From Dactylonectria macrodidyma (Eukaryota; Ascomycota; Sordariomycetes; Hypocreales; Nectriaceae): 64,000 nucleotides of DNA. This document shows positions 10,866-22,331 of this stretch, piece by piece. Position numbers and translations under genes: made by a program. The notes under the pieces were generated by a model that saw only the letters and a program-made list of their open reading frames with translations, ran no database searches and had not been told where the DNA came from. Each line of letters starts with the position of its first letter. Position 1 is the first letter of the stretch. The stretch is taken from NCBI GenBank assembly GCA_020744425.1, contig JAGMUV010000019.1, forward strand, positions 62,001-126,000. Reading direction: 5' to 3'.

Positions 10866-13800
10866 TATAGAATGAAAGATTACTAAACTTATTACTAAAC
10901 TGGTTTAAACTAAGAATAATTAAAAATAATAAGTAGCTTAACTTATAGAATATAAATAACTTATTATAGTAATATGTATTTATAATATTAAAGAAACTAT
11001 TAAGCTTAAATAGTTATTAAAGTTTAATAAAAACTTAAAAAAGCTATAAGAATACCTTACTAACCTTAAGTCTTACTATATATATTACTTATTACTATTT
11101 ATAAATAACCTGCTTAAAGTATAATATATTATAAAAAGACTGAAAGGTAAAGTAACTTAGAATTATAAATTAATCCTAAAGGACTTTATAACTTAAGCCT
11201 TAAGTTAGTAAAAACTTAAGATAATTATAATATTTAATAGTTTTAATAAATACAAATAATTACTAATTAATAATTATAGTAAATAGGATAAGAAATATAA
11301 TATACTTAATACTATTAAAAAACTTAAATAAATAAAGGCAGTATTTAAATACTTTTTAGAGTTTTAATATATTATAATAAAACTTAATTAATTAAATAAA
11401 AACCTTATTAATAAGTTTTATTAAAACCTAAAGGATAATATTAAGGATAAACTTATTAAGAATATAGATCTACTTATAAACTTTACTTAGTATATTAAAC
11501 TTACTATTATAATTAATAACTGCTTATTTAAGTAATAAATAGAAAAGCGAAATATTAATACTAATAATAATAGTTAGAAAAGAAAGAATTATACTAATTA
11601 AAGGAAATTACAAACTCTTAACACTTTTTATAATACTATAGTAAGACTTATAGAACTTAGAATAATATAGTAATAACCTTAATAAGGAAAGAAAACATTT
11701 AATTATTATAATTATAATAAGTTAGAATACTTTTTATATAATTATAAGAAACTTAAGAAGGAAAAGAAACTATTTAAACCTATTATTACACTTACTTATA
11801 GTATTAATTTAGTTAAAAAAGGAAATGACTTCTTAATCTAGTTAATTAATATAACCTGAAGTGGCTTTAATAGCGGCTTTAATAAATATAACTATAATAT
11901 AATAAATATATAAGATTAGATAGATAAACTAAAATATAAAGACTTTCCTTAAGAAAGGCTAATTAAAAAAAATAGACTTAAGAATAAGTAATTATAAGAA
12001 GATAAATATAAAAAGAAACTTAGTAAATAGAATTAGTAAATAGAAAGAGAAAAGATGATCTAGAAGTATATGAATAATGGTTATAAATAAAACGAAAAGT
12101 AGCGTACTAATATAATATAGAAAAGAAAAGAGAATAGGAAGAAAGGACTTAAGAAGTAATAGTTAAAAAATAGAAACTAATTCCTAAGGGCTAAGTCCTA
12201 AGTTACTTAACTATTGCATTCCGATCTAATAGAATATATACTATTACTATAGTCTGATAACTTAAGGAACTATTAATATAAATAGAAGATTTTAATGAAT
12301 TTAATATCCTTAACTAACAGCCTAACTATTAGTAGACTAATAAAAGATAACTTACTATAATAAATAGTAGTATAATGCATAGCTATATTATATAATAACT
12401 TGCTCTCTAACTATAGGTTAGTATAAGATAAGATATATACTAAACTAAGGAGGCTGAGTATAATATTAAGAATAAGGACATCCTTATACTAGTAAAAGAA
12501 TACTTAAAGTTAGATAATAAACTCTGAAGTATTACTTTAGAAAAATAAAACGTATTAGTATATATAATAGAAGATATTTAAATCGAATAATTTACTAAGG
12601 AATAATAGGATCTTATAAAAGAAGTAAATATCTATATCTAAGCCTTATATTAATAGAATAGAATAAACTCACAAAACTTAAAAGAATGAAAATTATAAGG
12701 AAATGAACTTTGTATATATTAGATGTACTAAAAACATAATAAAATCTTATAAGCATTATATATATACTATAAATACATTATATACTTTAAAGATAAGTTA
12801 TAATAAGATTACTTTTTAGTCTTAGTAAATAAATAACTTATTATAACTCTTTATAAAAAGGAAGATATAAAAGACTATTATATATAAAAATAGTATAAAT
12901 ACTTTAGTATTATTTAACTAATAGAGTATAATATAAATTATTTAATTAATTACTAAAGGCTTAATATAAAACTTATAGACTACTAATAACCTAAGTACTA
13001 AATATATATATATAATAAGATTAATATATAGTATAAGTATAATTAAAAATAGATATTCTGACTTTTATAAAATAGAATAATAAAGAGTATAAAAAACTCT
13101 TAATACTATTTATAATAAAGTAATAGATAAGTATAAAGCTAGAGGAAGTAGAACTCTTTAAAATAAGAGCTCTATATATAACTAAAAGTATATAAATAAT
13201 AAACTAATACTTAAAAATATAAGTATAAATTAAAGGAAACTGGCTACTTACTTTAGTAAATAGTAGTATAGAATTTAACTATATTTACCCTATAGTAATA
13301 AATATATTAAAACTCCTATAAAAAGATAAAATAAATTTATATAAAGTATAGAATCTTAAAGGATCCTCTTTTAATTATAATAATAGAAGAATAACTAAAG
13401 AGCTTAATTATCTTAAGGTTTTTATAAAAAGATAAAATAAAGAAATCTTATTTAATATAATACTTATTATAAATTATACTTTAGTCTTAGAGTATTTATA
13501 GTTAAAATGAATTAACTTAATAATAAATTAAAAGACTGGCTAAATGAACTTTAATAATATTAATAATCACTTTTCTTAAGAATTAGATTTAAATAATAAT
13601 ATAAGATTTTAAACTTTAACTAATAATAATAATAGTAAAATATTAGTAAAAGAAATAATAGAAACTTTTTTACTTTAAAGTATAAAATATAAATACTATA
13701 AAGCTTAAAATAGTAAAATATATTATACTATTACTTTTATATAAAGCTAATTAATAAAGCTTAATAAAGACCTTATTAAAATAAAGAAATAACTAAAAGT

Positions 13801-14029
13801 AAATAAAAGACTAAAGAATGTACTACTTACTTACTATATTTATAAAAAACTGTTTACTAAAGAATTAGAAATAGGTTTACTTAAATATAGTAAATAGGAT
13901 TATAAAATAGTATTAAAAGATAGAACCTTACTTAAGTTCTTTAAACTCTATAACTTTAATAATATATAGTTATAAATACTAAAAGAATACTTTAAAAATA
14001 TATTAAAAAAGGGATATATTAAAATCTTA

Positions 14030-15120
14030 AAATCCTCTATAGAATACTTAGTTATATTTATTTTAAAAAAGAATAGAAAACTCTAATTAGTTATAAACTA
14101 CTAATAGCTAAATAATATTATACTAAAGGACTAAATACTATTACTCTTAATTACTAAACTAAAGGACTGCTTTTATAATAAAAAATAGTTTATAGTACTT
14201 AACTTAAAAAATGCTTATAATTTAATTTATATAAAGCCTAGAAATGAATAAAAGACTGTATTTAGAACTAAATTCAGACTATTTAAATATTTAATAATGC
14301 TTTTTAAACTTATAAATATACTAATAATATTCTAATCTTCTTAGAAATAGAAGAAGAATATATAAAGTATATATATATAATTCTATAAAAACTATAAGAT
14401 GTAAAACTACTTATAGAACTAATAAAAAGCAAGTTCTATATATAAAAAGTAGACTTTCTTAAATATACTATTTAATTAAATAAGATTTAAATAGATAAAA
14501 AGAAAATTAAAGCTATTAAAAATTAGTTAAAATTAGATAAAAGTATTAAAGAAATATAAAGCTTCTTAAGATTTACTAATTATTACTAAAGGTTTATTTA
14601 TAGATTTAATAAAATTATAAAACCTTTAATAAAACTTATAAAGAAAGATATAAATTTTAAAAAGAATATAAAGGCTTAAAAAGCCTTTAATAATTTAAAA
14701 TAAGCTATTCTTAGTAAACCTGTTTTAATAACTTTTAATTTAAAATAACTAATTAAATTAAAAACTAATACTTCTAACTTCATTCTAAGAGCCTAAATTA
14801 AATAATAAGATAATAAAGAAAACCTATACTTAATTACATTTTACTTATATATACTAAAAGGAGCTGAACTTAACTACTCTATTTATAATAAAGAATTCTT
14901 AATAATAGTTAACTCTTTTAAAGAATTCTAATATTACTTTTTAAAAAGCGAATACTAAATTACTATATATATAGACTATAAGAATATATTATACTTTATT
15001 ACTATATAAGAGCTTAGTAAAAAGTAATTCTATTATATAGAATACTTATTAGAATTTAATTATATTATTATTTATAAGAAAGGCTTAGAAAATAGATAAG
15101 CTAATATAATAAGTTAATAA
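14030..15120 (+). pseudogene. Decayed Ty3 reverse transcriptase and RNase H
   Basis: Translated on the plus strand with stops read through, the series resembles L-V-I-N-Y, L-N-N-I, L-L-L-I-T-K-L-K-D, V-L-N-L-K-N-A-Y-N-L-I and F-R-T-K-F (Ty3 RT fingers/palm), then an RNase H-like L-N-Y-S-I-Y-N-K-E-F-L segment near 14870-14915. Nearly every glutamine or tryptophan position is a stop, as RIP would produce. No function remains. Confidence 0.7.
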
Positions 15121-15371
15121 CTGGACTTTAAAGTTAATATATTAAAAGCTAATAAGTAAATATTAGCCTATACTTTTAAAGGATACTTTAAATAAAAATA
15201 TATTATAACTATAAGTAAGTTATAATTACTAAAAGACTTACTAGAATAATTATAAAAGCCTGAGTAAAGCTTTAAGTAATGGATATATAATAAACATCTA
15301 GCTCTAAAAGAACTAATATAATAGGATAGAAAAGTAGTCTTAATCGGATTATAAGGATTCTAAACTATTAC

Positions 15372-15773
15372 TGTGTTAAGCAGAGGGACAAGAGGGACAC
15401 CGCTACCCGAAGTAATGGATGCAGTAGGGTAGGCGGGATGCGTAGCAGAGCGAGGGTGGATAAGACTCATAAAACAAAACAGACAAAAAGAGGGCCTGAG
15501 CTGCAATCAAGCGGCTGGCTAGAAAATAAATCAGATATTCCAGTTGATCAAATAAATCTTATTATAATAACATTAAAAACAATTTAATAATTTAAAAATA
15601 AAGGTGGGTAAGAATATGATTGATTGCTATCTGTGTCCGAGTTATCTCTGCCTTTTATCTCAGACCAACTCCCGTTATCCTTATCGATAGCTTTATCAAG
15701 ACCGGCACTCAAATTAGTCGGCTAATTAAAATGTCCGGGCCATTCTAGCTAGTGAGCCCTCAGCCCTAACACA
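15372..15773. repeat. Solo LTR-like element of 402 bp (little mutated copy)
   Basis: Begins TGTGTTAAGCAG and ends CCCTAACACA, with TTAC on both sides (15368-15371 and 15774-15777). The inverted ends and TG..CA termini are those of an LTR. It lies inside the pol gene of the Ty3 element. It is far less RIP-mutated than both the surrounding element and its inverted sister at 3179-3578, so it inserted after most mutation of its host element. No internal domain is present in the window, so the parent family is unknown. Confidence 0.78.
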
Positions 15774-16189
15774 TTACTTACTTTTACTAAAGCAATTACT
15801 ATAAGAACTCTTAGATCTTAGTTAAGAAGCTTAGCTAATACTTTTATAATAACTTTATAGTAGTATATATTAGCTATATAAAATAATGTAATTAATACTT
15901 ATAAGATTTTATTAGATAATACTTAAAGAAATACTAGAAGATATATAATTACTAAAACTATAAACTTAATAAAATATAAAAGAAACTTAAATAAGCTAAT
16001 AAATTTAATAAAACGGTTTAAATTATAATAATAGTATCTTAAGAAACACTTTATAAATAGATAAAAGAATATAACTAGGTATATAAAATAGATAGAATAA
16101 TAGAAATACCTTATCTAATTCTTAAATTATAACTCAGATTATAAAGGTTATAAGTCTCCTTAGAACTATAAGAACATTTAATATAAGAT

Positions 16190-17345
16190 ATTTATAACCA
16201 CTCCTTATATAAACACTTAGGAATTAATAAGACTATTAAATAAATTAAAATAGTATATACATTTCCTAATATAAAGAGAATAGTTATAGAAATTATTAAA
16301 TCCTATAAACTATATAATAAAACTAAAGTATAATACTATAAACTATATAGAGAATTATAATCTCTACTGGTTATTAAGTAATTATAGGACTTTATTATAA
16401 TAGATTTTATTATAAAATTACTCTTATTAGAAGACTCTATAAGTAGCACTTTTTATAATAGTATTCTTATTATTATAAACAGATTTATAAAATTTTCCTA
16501 TTTTATACTATACTAAGAATTAACAGATACTGAATAATTCGCTTACTTATTCTTATAGAATATTATTAGTATATATAGTTTACTAATAAAGATCCTAAGT
16601 AATAGAGGACCTTTATTTATATCTAAGTTTTAATAAGCCTTAATAGCCTAACTAGGATTAAACTACTAACTTATAATAGCATTCTAACTATAGGTTAATA
16701 AATAGATAGAATGTATAAATTAAGTATTTAAGTAATACTTATAATATTATATTAATTATAAATAAAATAATTAAGTAAAAAAGTTACTTATAGTATAACT
16801 AAGTTATAATATTATAATTAATAAAAGTACTAAGCTTATATTATACTATACTAATTTCGGATTTATACTAAATATATATTAATAATAATATAATAGAATT
16901 ATTAACCTAAAAGCAATTCTAATATTAGACTAATTAAAAAATCTTTATAAAAAAATAAAAACCAAACTTAAGTTTATATAAGAATAAATAAAAAAATACT
17001 ATAATTAAAAAAGGCTAAAAGAACTATTCTTTTTAAAAAGAGATATAGTCCTACTTATAATAAAAAACCTATTAATGAATAGACTAAGTAAAAAACTTAA
17101 CTATAAATATATCAGACCTTATAAAGTATTAGAAAAAATCTTAGAAAATAACTATAGACTGGATCTAAAAATATAATATTATTTAGTTTTTTATATCTTA
17201 TTATTAGAATTAATAAAAAATACTATTCTAATTAATAATAGATAAAGTTATAAATTAGTAGTAAAAGACTTAAAAGAGTATTATATTAAAGAAATTTATA
17301 ATATAAAGAAAAATAATAAAAAAATAATATACTTTATAAAGTAAA
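16190..17345 (+). pseudogene. Decayed Ty3 integrase with chromodomain-like end
   Basis: Plus-strand translation with stops ignored shows a zinc-binding-like region with histidines around 16190-16215, an S-N-R-G-P-L-F-I-S core motif near 16595-16620, and R-P-Y-K-V then N-Y-R-L-D-L near 17120-17165. The second half is repeated, less complete, at 1-870. It is inactivated by dense stops. Confidence 0.65.
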
Positions 17346-18120
17346 AAGACTACTCTAAAAATAAAATATTATAATAATTACTAGAAAACCTTATTTATAT
17401 ATAATATTTACTAAAGATATTCTATATAGAATATTAAAAGAAGAAATAAAATTAAAAGTAATAATAAAGAATAGATTTAATAATACTTCTAAGTAAACTC
17501 TATTTTATGTATTTAAAAAATCTTTAAGCAGAATACCCTTAGTAAAAGAATAGCGCTTAAAAGAAGAAAAGAAAGCGACTTAGTACTATACCTCTTACTT
17601 AGCCTCCTCCCTTTCTACTTACTTAAGCTCCTCTATATTATTAATATTATATAATATAGCGCGCATTATCTTCTTAAACTATAATTTCTTTTATTTTTAA
17701 AGATACTTAATCTTTATATTCATTTAGTAATAGGTATTTTTAGCCTCTTTTAACTCAGACTTAAAGTGAGTATAGTAAGCAGTAACCTTATGTAACTACT
17801 AAGGAGAAAGGCTATAAGCATTATAAAAAGGCTTATTTAGCTAAATGCATTTAAAATACTAAGAAGAATCATCCTTAGATAAAGAATAGGTTACTTTAGT
17901 CTACTTATAGAAAGAATAGGAATTTTTTATAATAATTTAATAAGAAAAAATAACCTTAAGAAGAGCATTATATTACTTAGTTTTTATAGTAACGGGTTTG
18001 CGTTTTTTAATAATATAATTAGCTATTATAAAGAAAGGATAAAGGAGGGAAAAGGACTTATAAGTATAGGCGCATAGATCATAGGTCTTAAGGATAAGAA
18101 CTAATAGAGAGGAGATATCA

Positions 18121-18537
18121 TATTATAACCTATGCTAATTAGGCCGCGACCTGGTTATATATACTAATAGTACTTCTACTTTTCGCTCTAATTATATATA
18201 GATTACTTAGAATACTAGATAATCTAAGTAATTTAGGATTATTAGGATCATTAGATGATCTTAATAATCTAACTTATACTATAATTATATAAACGCTTAA
18301 GAAGTGTATATTTAGTATAAGCAGTTCCTTAGCTATTAATATAACTTAGTTACTTTAATTTACTCTGATTATTATGCATTATCGTATATTGACTATTACT
18401 TAATATAACACTATGACTATTGCTCAGTAAGTATGACCTAACCGTTTTACTAATATAGACCCTGGTCTATCCCTTAGGAACCCTTTTTAAGCTACTCTAT
18501 ACTTCATATAGCCTAGCTTAAGAACATGACCGTTATA
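18121..18537 (+). repeat. 3' LTR, type B
   Basis: 417 bp, pair of 9656-10073, preceded by a polypurine tract and followed by the CTTAA target duplication. It retains more of the original G and C than the 5' LTR (for example G-G-C-C-G-C-G-A-C-C), so the two LTRs have been mutated unevenly; LTR divergence cannot be used directly as a clock here. Confidence 0.85.
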
Positions 18538-19060
18538 CTTAATAAAAGATCAGATAGTTACTAACCTTACTATATATAACTTCTAAGCCAGTATTAATTA
18601 TATTGCTATTTTATAAATTACCTTATTAGAAGGCCTACTCCTTAAAGCACTATTTAATTACTAAAGCCTCTATAACTATATACTTATAGAAGGTTTATAT
18701 ACTTACGTTTCTTATATACTATATTTATAGCTAATTATAAAGCAGGGATAAAGATACGCCTTACTAACTAATAATACTATTAGGCTTAATAGCTAACTGA
18801 TTTATTATATTTACTACACTATATTAATTAAATAACGTTTTCCTATAAATTATAAGAAAAGGGGAAATTCAATATATAGTATATAGTTAATTAGGCCTAT
18901 TAAAAAGTAGTAGAAGGACCCCTATGTCTATCAGTCAACTCTCTGACTATAGGTTTAAAGTAGTTTAATAGCTGGGTACTATTACAGTTAAAAGGGGGGT
19001 TCTAGAGGGTTCCCCTAGGAGAATTTAATAGTAAGTATAAAGTATTTACCCTTCGGGCTG
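18538..19060. other. Right flank of the AT-rich block
   Basis: AT-rich but progressively less mutated; no gene. A G-rich run near 18995-19020 marks the transition, after which base composition is ordinary. Confidence 0.5.
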
Positions 19061-19299
19061 GATATTCAGCCATTAAGTCCCTTGCCTTAGCAACTTAATA
19101 GGTGTTCGAAGTATTTTAGAGAGTAAAGAACAACGGACGAGCGGCCCGGGAGCAAAATGAGCAAATTGCTCATCGAGGAGCAAGTCTGACGCCCACCCCC
19201 ACACCATCCTCGTCATCAACATCGTCATCGTCCTCTTCCTCTTCCTCGTCGTAACAATCGACACGGAGAACTTCAGCTTCCCACAACGGATCTGCCCAT

Positions 19300-19986
19300 A
19301 ATTTTGTTGCAGCGGCGGCTTAGTCTTGCGAGAGCCCTCTTCTTGTTATTGACTTCGCCGTCGCATGCGGAAGACGCACAGAGGGAGCCAAAAACAGATG
19401 CAGCGTTTGTACTCGACCGTCTGGTGTATATCCGACCTGTCACCCTAAGCCTGGTGTGTTGCCTGCTCCCAGTCTGTAAGCCAGCGAGGGAAATCCTTAG
19501 CTGCCTTCGGCACGGCTGCTAGGATCTTTTGGTATTGGCTCGGGCTTCGACCTGCTGTTCGGTTGTTGCAGCCCCAGCGCTGTCTCGCAGGTTGATATAC
19601 CAGCTCCTTAGATCCTGTTCGGGATCAAAGGCACTAGTGATCAGACCCGTAGCCACTGTTTCCATCATCCAATCCTTCATCTTATCAATCCGGCTTTGTT
19701 CCTGTTCGAACTCTCGATAGTCTTGGTCATAGTCCTTGCGTTCAGGCTGGAAGGAGGCCTTGTCTTCAGTAGTCAATTCACTGATGTGTTGAGCCTGCTG
19801 GGTCGGGTCGGTTGATTCGGGCGTATCAGTCGGGATTAGGGTCTGAATAGACCCCTGCCCCTCGGACCCACGGTCTGCCGGATAGACCTTCCAGGTGGAT
19901 GCGTTATTTTCGGCAGACATCGCGGTCTTCGTATCGAATAGGTAGGTGTACGGATCGTAGCGCAATTGGCTGGCTGCTTCAAGCAA
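19300..19986 (-). pseudogene. Copia-like gag fragment
   Basis: The minus-strand frame from 19986 to 19519 (155 codons) has the look of a fungal Ty1/copia gag: a tyrosine-rich start, then acidic coiled stretches, R-I-D-K-M-K-D-W-M near residues 100-110, and D-L-R-S-W-Y-I-N-L-R-D near 125-135. After the stop at 19519 gag-like sequence continues in a shifted frame (K-A-A-K-D-F-P-R-W-L-T-D-W-E-Q) down to about 19440, then a TAG. So gag is broken by at least one frameshift and one stop, and protease, integrase and RT are absent. An LTR (20001-20200) lies directly upstream in the right orientation. The copia assignment rests on general resemblance. Confidence 0.55.
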
Positions 19987-20000
19987 CTGAGACTCTTAAT

Positions 20001-20200
20001 TGTTGGTTACTGTACGGTCAATTCGATCACAGGGATAGTGTTCAATAGGGTGTGGATCCCAAATCTGATGGTCGTATTGATCTAGGATGCCTTCGGCCGC
20101 CTCTTTTCTTGTGAGGGGTTTGAGTCATCTGGGTATTGATGTATCAGAGGATTATGCAGATTCCGCTTATTATGCCGCCACAAGAGGTCTCAATCCAACA
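20001..20200 (-). repeat. Copia-type LTR, 200 bp
   Basis: On the minus strand it begins TGTTGGATTGAG and ends AACCAACA, a short perfect inverted repeat TGTTGG..CCAACA typical of copia LTRs. It sits 14 bp upstream of the gag fragment. Part of it recurs at 30520-30680. Confidence 0.7.
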
Positions 20201-20461
20201 GTATGTGCAGGAACCCAGAGCGGGGACCTGACGCAATCAAGAACAGACATCCACCCAATCATACACTACAGACAATCTGGGCTCGTGACAATAATTTGCC
20301 ACTTTAATAAAACAACCGGGCGAACTGACAAAGTATGAGTCACTATGCCTGGGGAAAAAAATCACACTGAACATATTCGAGCCAAGACTTCTTCCGAATA
20401 AAAAGACTGCGAGATTGACCAAAGCTTCATCCAGAGTCACCGCGAGTTCGAATATCTAAAT

Positions 20462-20986
20462 ATGGACATCCAAATCCGAGACGAGACGGCACGCGACGTA
20501 ACGGTCATCCGCAACGTTACCGAAGCCGCTTTTAAAGACCGCAGCTATAGTCAAGGCACAGAAGGTGCCATCATCAACATTCTCCGGAGTGAAGGCGCCC
20601 TAACGGTGTCACTGGTCGCAATCCTCAATGGCGAGCTTGTCGGACACATCGCCTTCTCGCCTGTCACTATCGACGGATCCAACATGGGGTGGTATGGTCT
20701 GGGACCTGTCTCCGCCCGCCGCGATGTCCAAGGGCGAGGGATTGGAACGGCCCTAATTCAAGACGGACTGAGCCGCATAAAGAGTCTTGGTGCAAAAGGA
20801 TGCGTTGTGTTGGGCGCTAAGAGCTACTACCAGCGTTTCGGCTTTGTAAACAACAGCGAAATGTGGCTGCAGGGAGTTTCGCCTGATCATTTCATGGTTT
20901 CCTCTTTCTGTGGTCATTTTGAGTCTGGGGAAGTTTCCTTTCATAAGGCATTCTTGACGACACCTTCGGCGGCATCCGGCAAATGA
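20462..20986 (+). CDS. GNAT-family N-acetyltransferase, YhbS-like
   Basis: 174-residue single-exon protein. The GNAT fold is readable: I-R-D-E-T at the start, V-G-H-I-A-F-S-P-V at about 59-67, the acetyl-CoA loop R-R-D-V-Q-G-R-G-I-G-T at about 86-96 (the Q/R-x-x-G-x-G/A motif), and C-V-V-L-G-A-K-S-Y-Y-Q-R-F-G-F at about 118-132, the signature of the YhbS subfamily, in which G-D-P is usual where this protein has G-A-K. Known family members transfer an acetyl group from acetyl-CoA to an amine; the substrate here is unknown. It has no signal peptide, so it is probably cytosolic. The start is the first ATG in frame. It begins 262 bp from the copia LTR. The family is common in bacteria and scattered in fungi, so horizontal origin is possible but not shown. 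Confidence 0.85.
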   Translation: MDIQIRDETARDVTVIRNVTEAAFKDRSYSQGTEGAIINILRSEGALTVSLVAILNGELVGHIAFSPVTIDGSNMGWYGLGPVSARRDVQGRGIGTALIQDGLSRIKSLGAKGCVVLGAKSYYQRFGFVNNSEMWLQGVSPDHFMVSSFCGHFESGEVSFHKAFLTTPSAASGK

Positions 20987-21811
20987 TGATGCGAGTTCGT
21001 CAAGTATGGCGTGAGGCGAACCATCAGCAGTTACAGACGTCCACGCTGCCGACTCCATCTTCTTGTTCGGATCACGCAGAGAGCTGTTCGGTTCAGTTCA
21101 GTTCAGTTCATAGACTGTCCCAGCTGCCTTGAGGCAGCTATGCAGCGTACGACTATAAATCTGATGCCCCCGCCCTTCACGTTCAGAAAACTTGTTCCTG
21201 CAGACCCTCGCCGTGCCGCCATCTACCTTCAATGTCAAGGGGTCTTTGTTGCATGAGTCGATGGAAGGCTTCGCCTTCTAGAAAATGCCAAAACATGGAC
21301 TGAGGAAGGTTAGTACACGGAACTCTTCGCCCGACCCTATTCTGCAAGCAAAGTAGCTGAACTATAATATGCATACTTCAAACGGGGAACGGAGAAAACT
21401 ATCGCTTTGGCCGTCTAAGGATCCAATCCGAGCGCTTTTCTTCTTATATTTACGCTGCGTTGAAACTGGTAACTCCAGATCTGTTAATGGCTACTAAGGA
21501 CCTTGAGGGTTACAGCAGTACAAAGACGTAAATTGGGAAGACACCTGAGAGATTTGCTATCAAAGCACACAGTATAGGTCTCCAAGACCTACGTACTTGG
21601 AGTGATATTGAAAAGTTACTGGCTCTCTCGACCATTCAAATTGTAGATTGCTCGCCTCCCTATAAAGAATGCAGAAGATGATCCGGGATTCACAGTGATA
21701 TTCTTCGACTATTCGGCATATTAAGAACGACCGGCCTAGAGGCAAGCTCGGCTTATCGAACCTCGCTGGTAGATTGAGAGAATCCTCATAGTAACACCCT
21801 CTCTCGAAATT
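20987..21811. other. Intergenic, no gene supported
   Basis: Short open frames here (for example 21011-21256) lack any recognisable domain or codon-like pattern. A small T-T-C-A-G tandem (about 21090-21110) is the only structure seen. It probably holds the 3' regions of the GNAT and AA1-like genes, which converge. Confidence 0.5.
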
Positions 21812-22331
21812 TTACAGCTCAACACCATCGCCAGGACTGGAACCAACCGGTCCGTCAATGATGAAAGTCACGGGCTCCCTCTGGGTACAGATCTCGTCGG
21901 CGGGGCCACTTCCATGGCTGTTATCGCAGACGGTGTCGACATTGGAGAGACCACGGAGGTCCGCATGCCTATGCTAGTGTCAGAGCACGGAGTGATTGAG
22001 TCGGCAGACGGTGGACTTACGAATCCCCAACATCGTGGTACACCATTGTAGCGAAGTCCACACCATCTTCGCCAGCAAACAAAGCGAAAGAGTAGTCAGA
22101 GTCTCCACAGGGGAAGATCTTGATAGGTTCGGGAAACGCAAAGTTGGAGGCCGAACACTCCAAGTTCTTAGCGTTGTCACCATTGAGCTTGAATGATACA
22201 CTCTCAATAGTGGCCCCAATGGGGCTCCCCACTTTGTGCACGGAGAGGTGAGAGACCTTGACCCCCTCCTCCCGCCCGGCTAAGCCTGGCGCGGCCAGAG
22301 CTAGCAAAGAAGCGAAAATTTTGGAGAGCAT
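21812..22331 (-). CDS. Secreted AA1-like domain protein (Alt a 1-like fold family), two exons
   Basis: Exon 1 is 22331-22021 and exon 2 is 21968-21812, separated by a 52-nt intron (GTAAGT..CATAG); the joined frame is 155 codons plus TAA. The start gives a signal peptide (M-L-S-K-I-F-A-S-L-L-A-L-A-A-P-G-L-A, cut near residue 19). The mature protein is a small beta-rich domain with four cysteines (L-E-C, F-P-C, T-V-C, E-I-C), consistent with two disulfides, and has the F-K-L-N-G-D and M-V-Y-H-D-V-G spacing of fungal AA1-like proteins. Such proteins are secreted and some relatives are allergens or plant-response elicitors; no activity can be read here. An upstream in-frame ATG at 22517 exists, but the signal peptide supports 22331. 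Confidence 0.8.

Larger units (their letters stand above)
9656..18537 (+). mobile_element. Complete but RIP-inactivated Ty3/gypsy retrotransposon, 8.9 kb
   Basis: Two LTRs of type B (9656-10073 and 18121-18537) bound the element. A perfect 5-bp target duplication CTTAA flanks it (9651-9655 and 18538-18542). Internally a gag start is visible near 10150, a Ty3 reverse transcriptase at about 14030-14470, RNase H to about 15120, integrase at about 16190-16950 and a chromodomain-like end near 17170-17340, followed by a polypurine tract (about 18105-18114) directly before the 3' LTR. All domains are on the plus strand and riddled with stops of the CAA/CAG-to-TAA/TAG and TGG-to-TAG/TGA kind. Two later insertions lie inside: a MITE (10441-10865) and a 402-bp solo LTR (15372-15773). 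Without them the element is about 8.05 kb. Confidence 0.88.
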
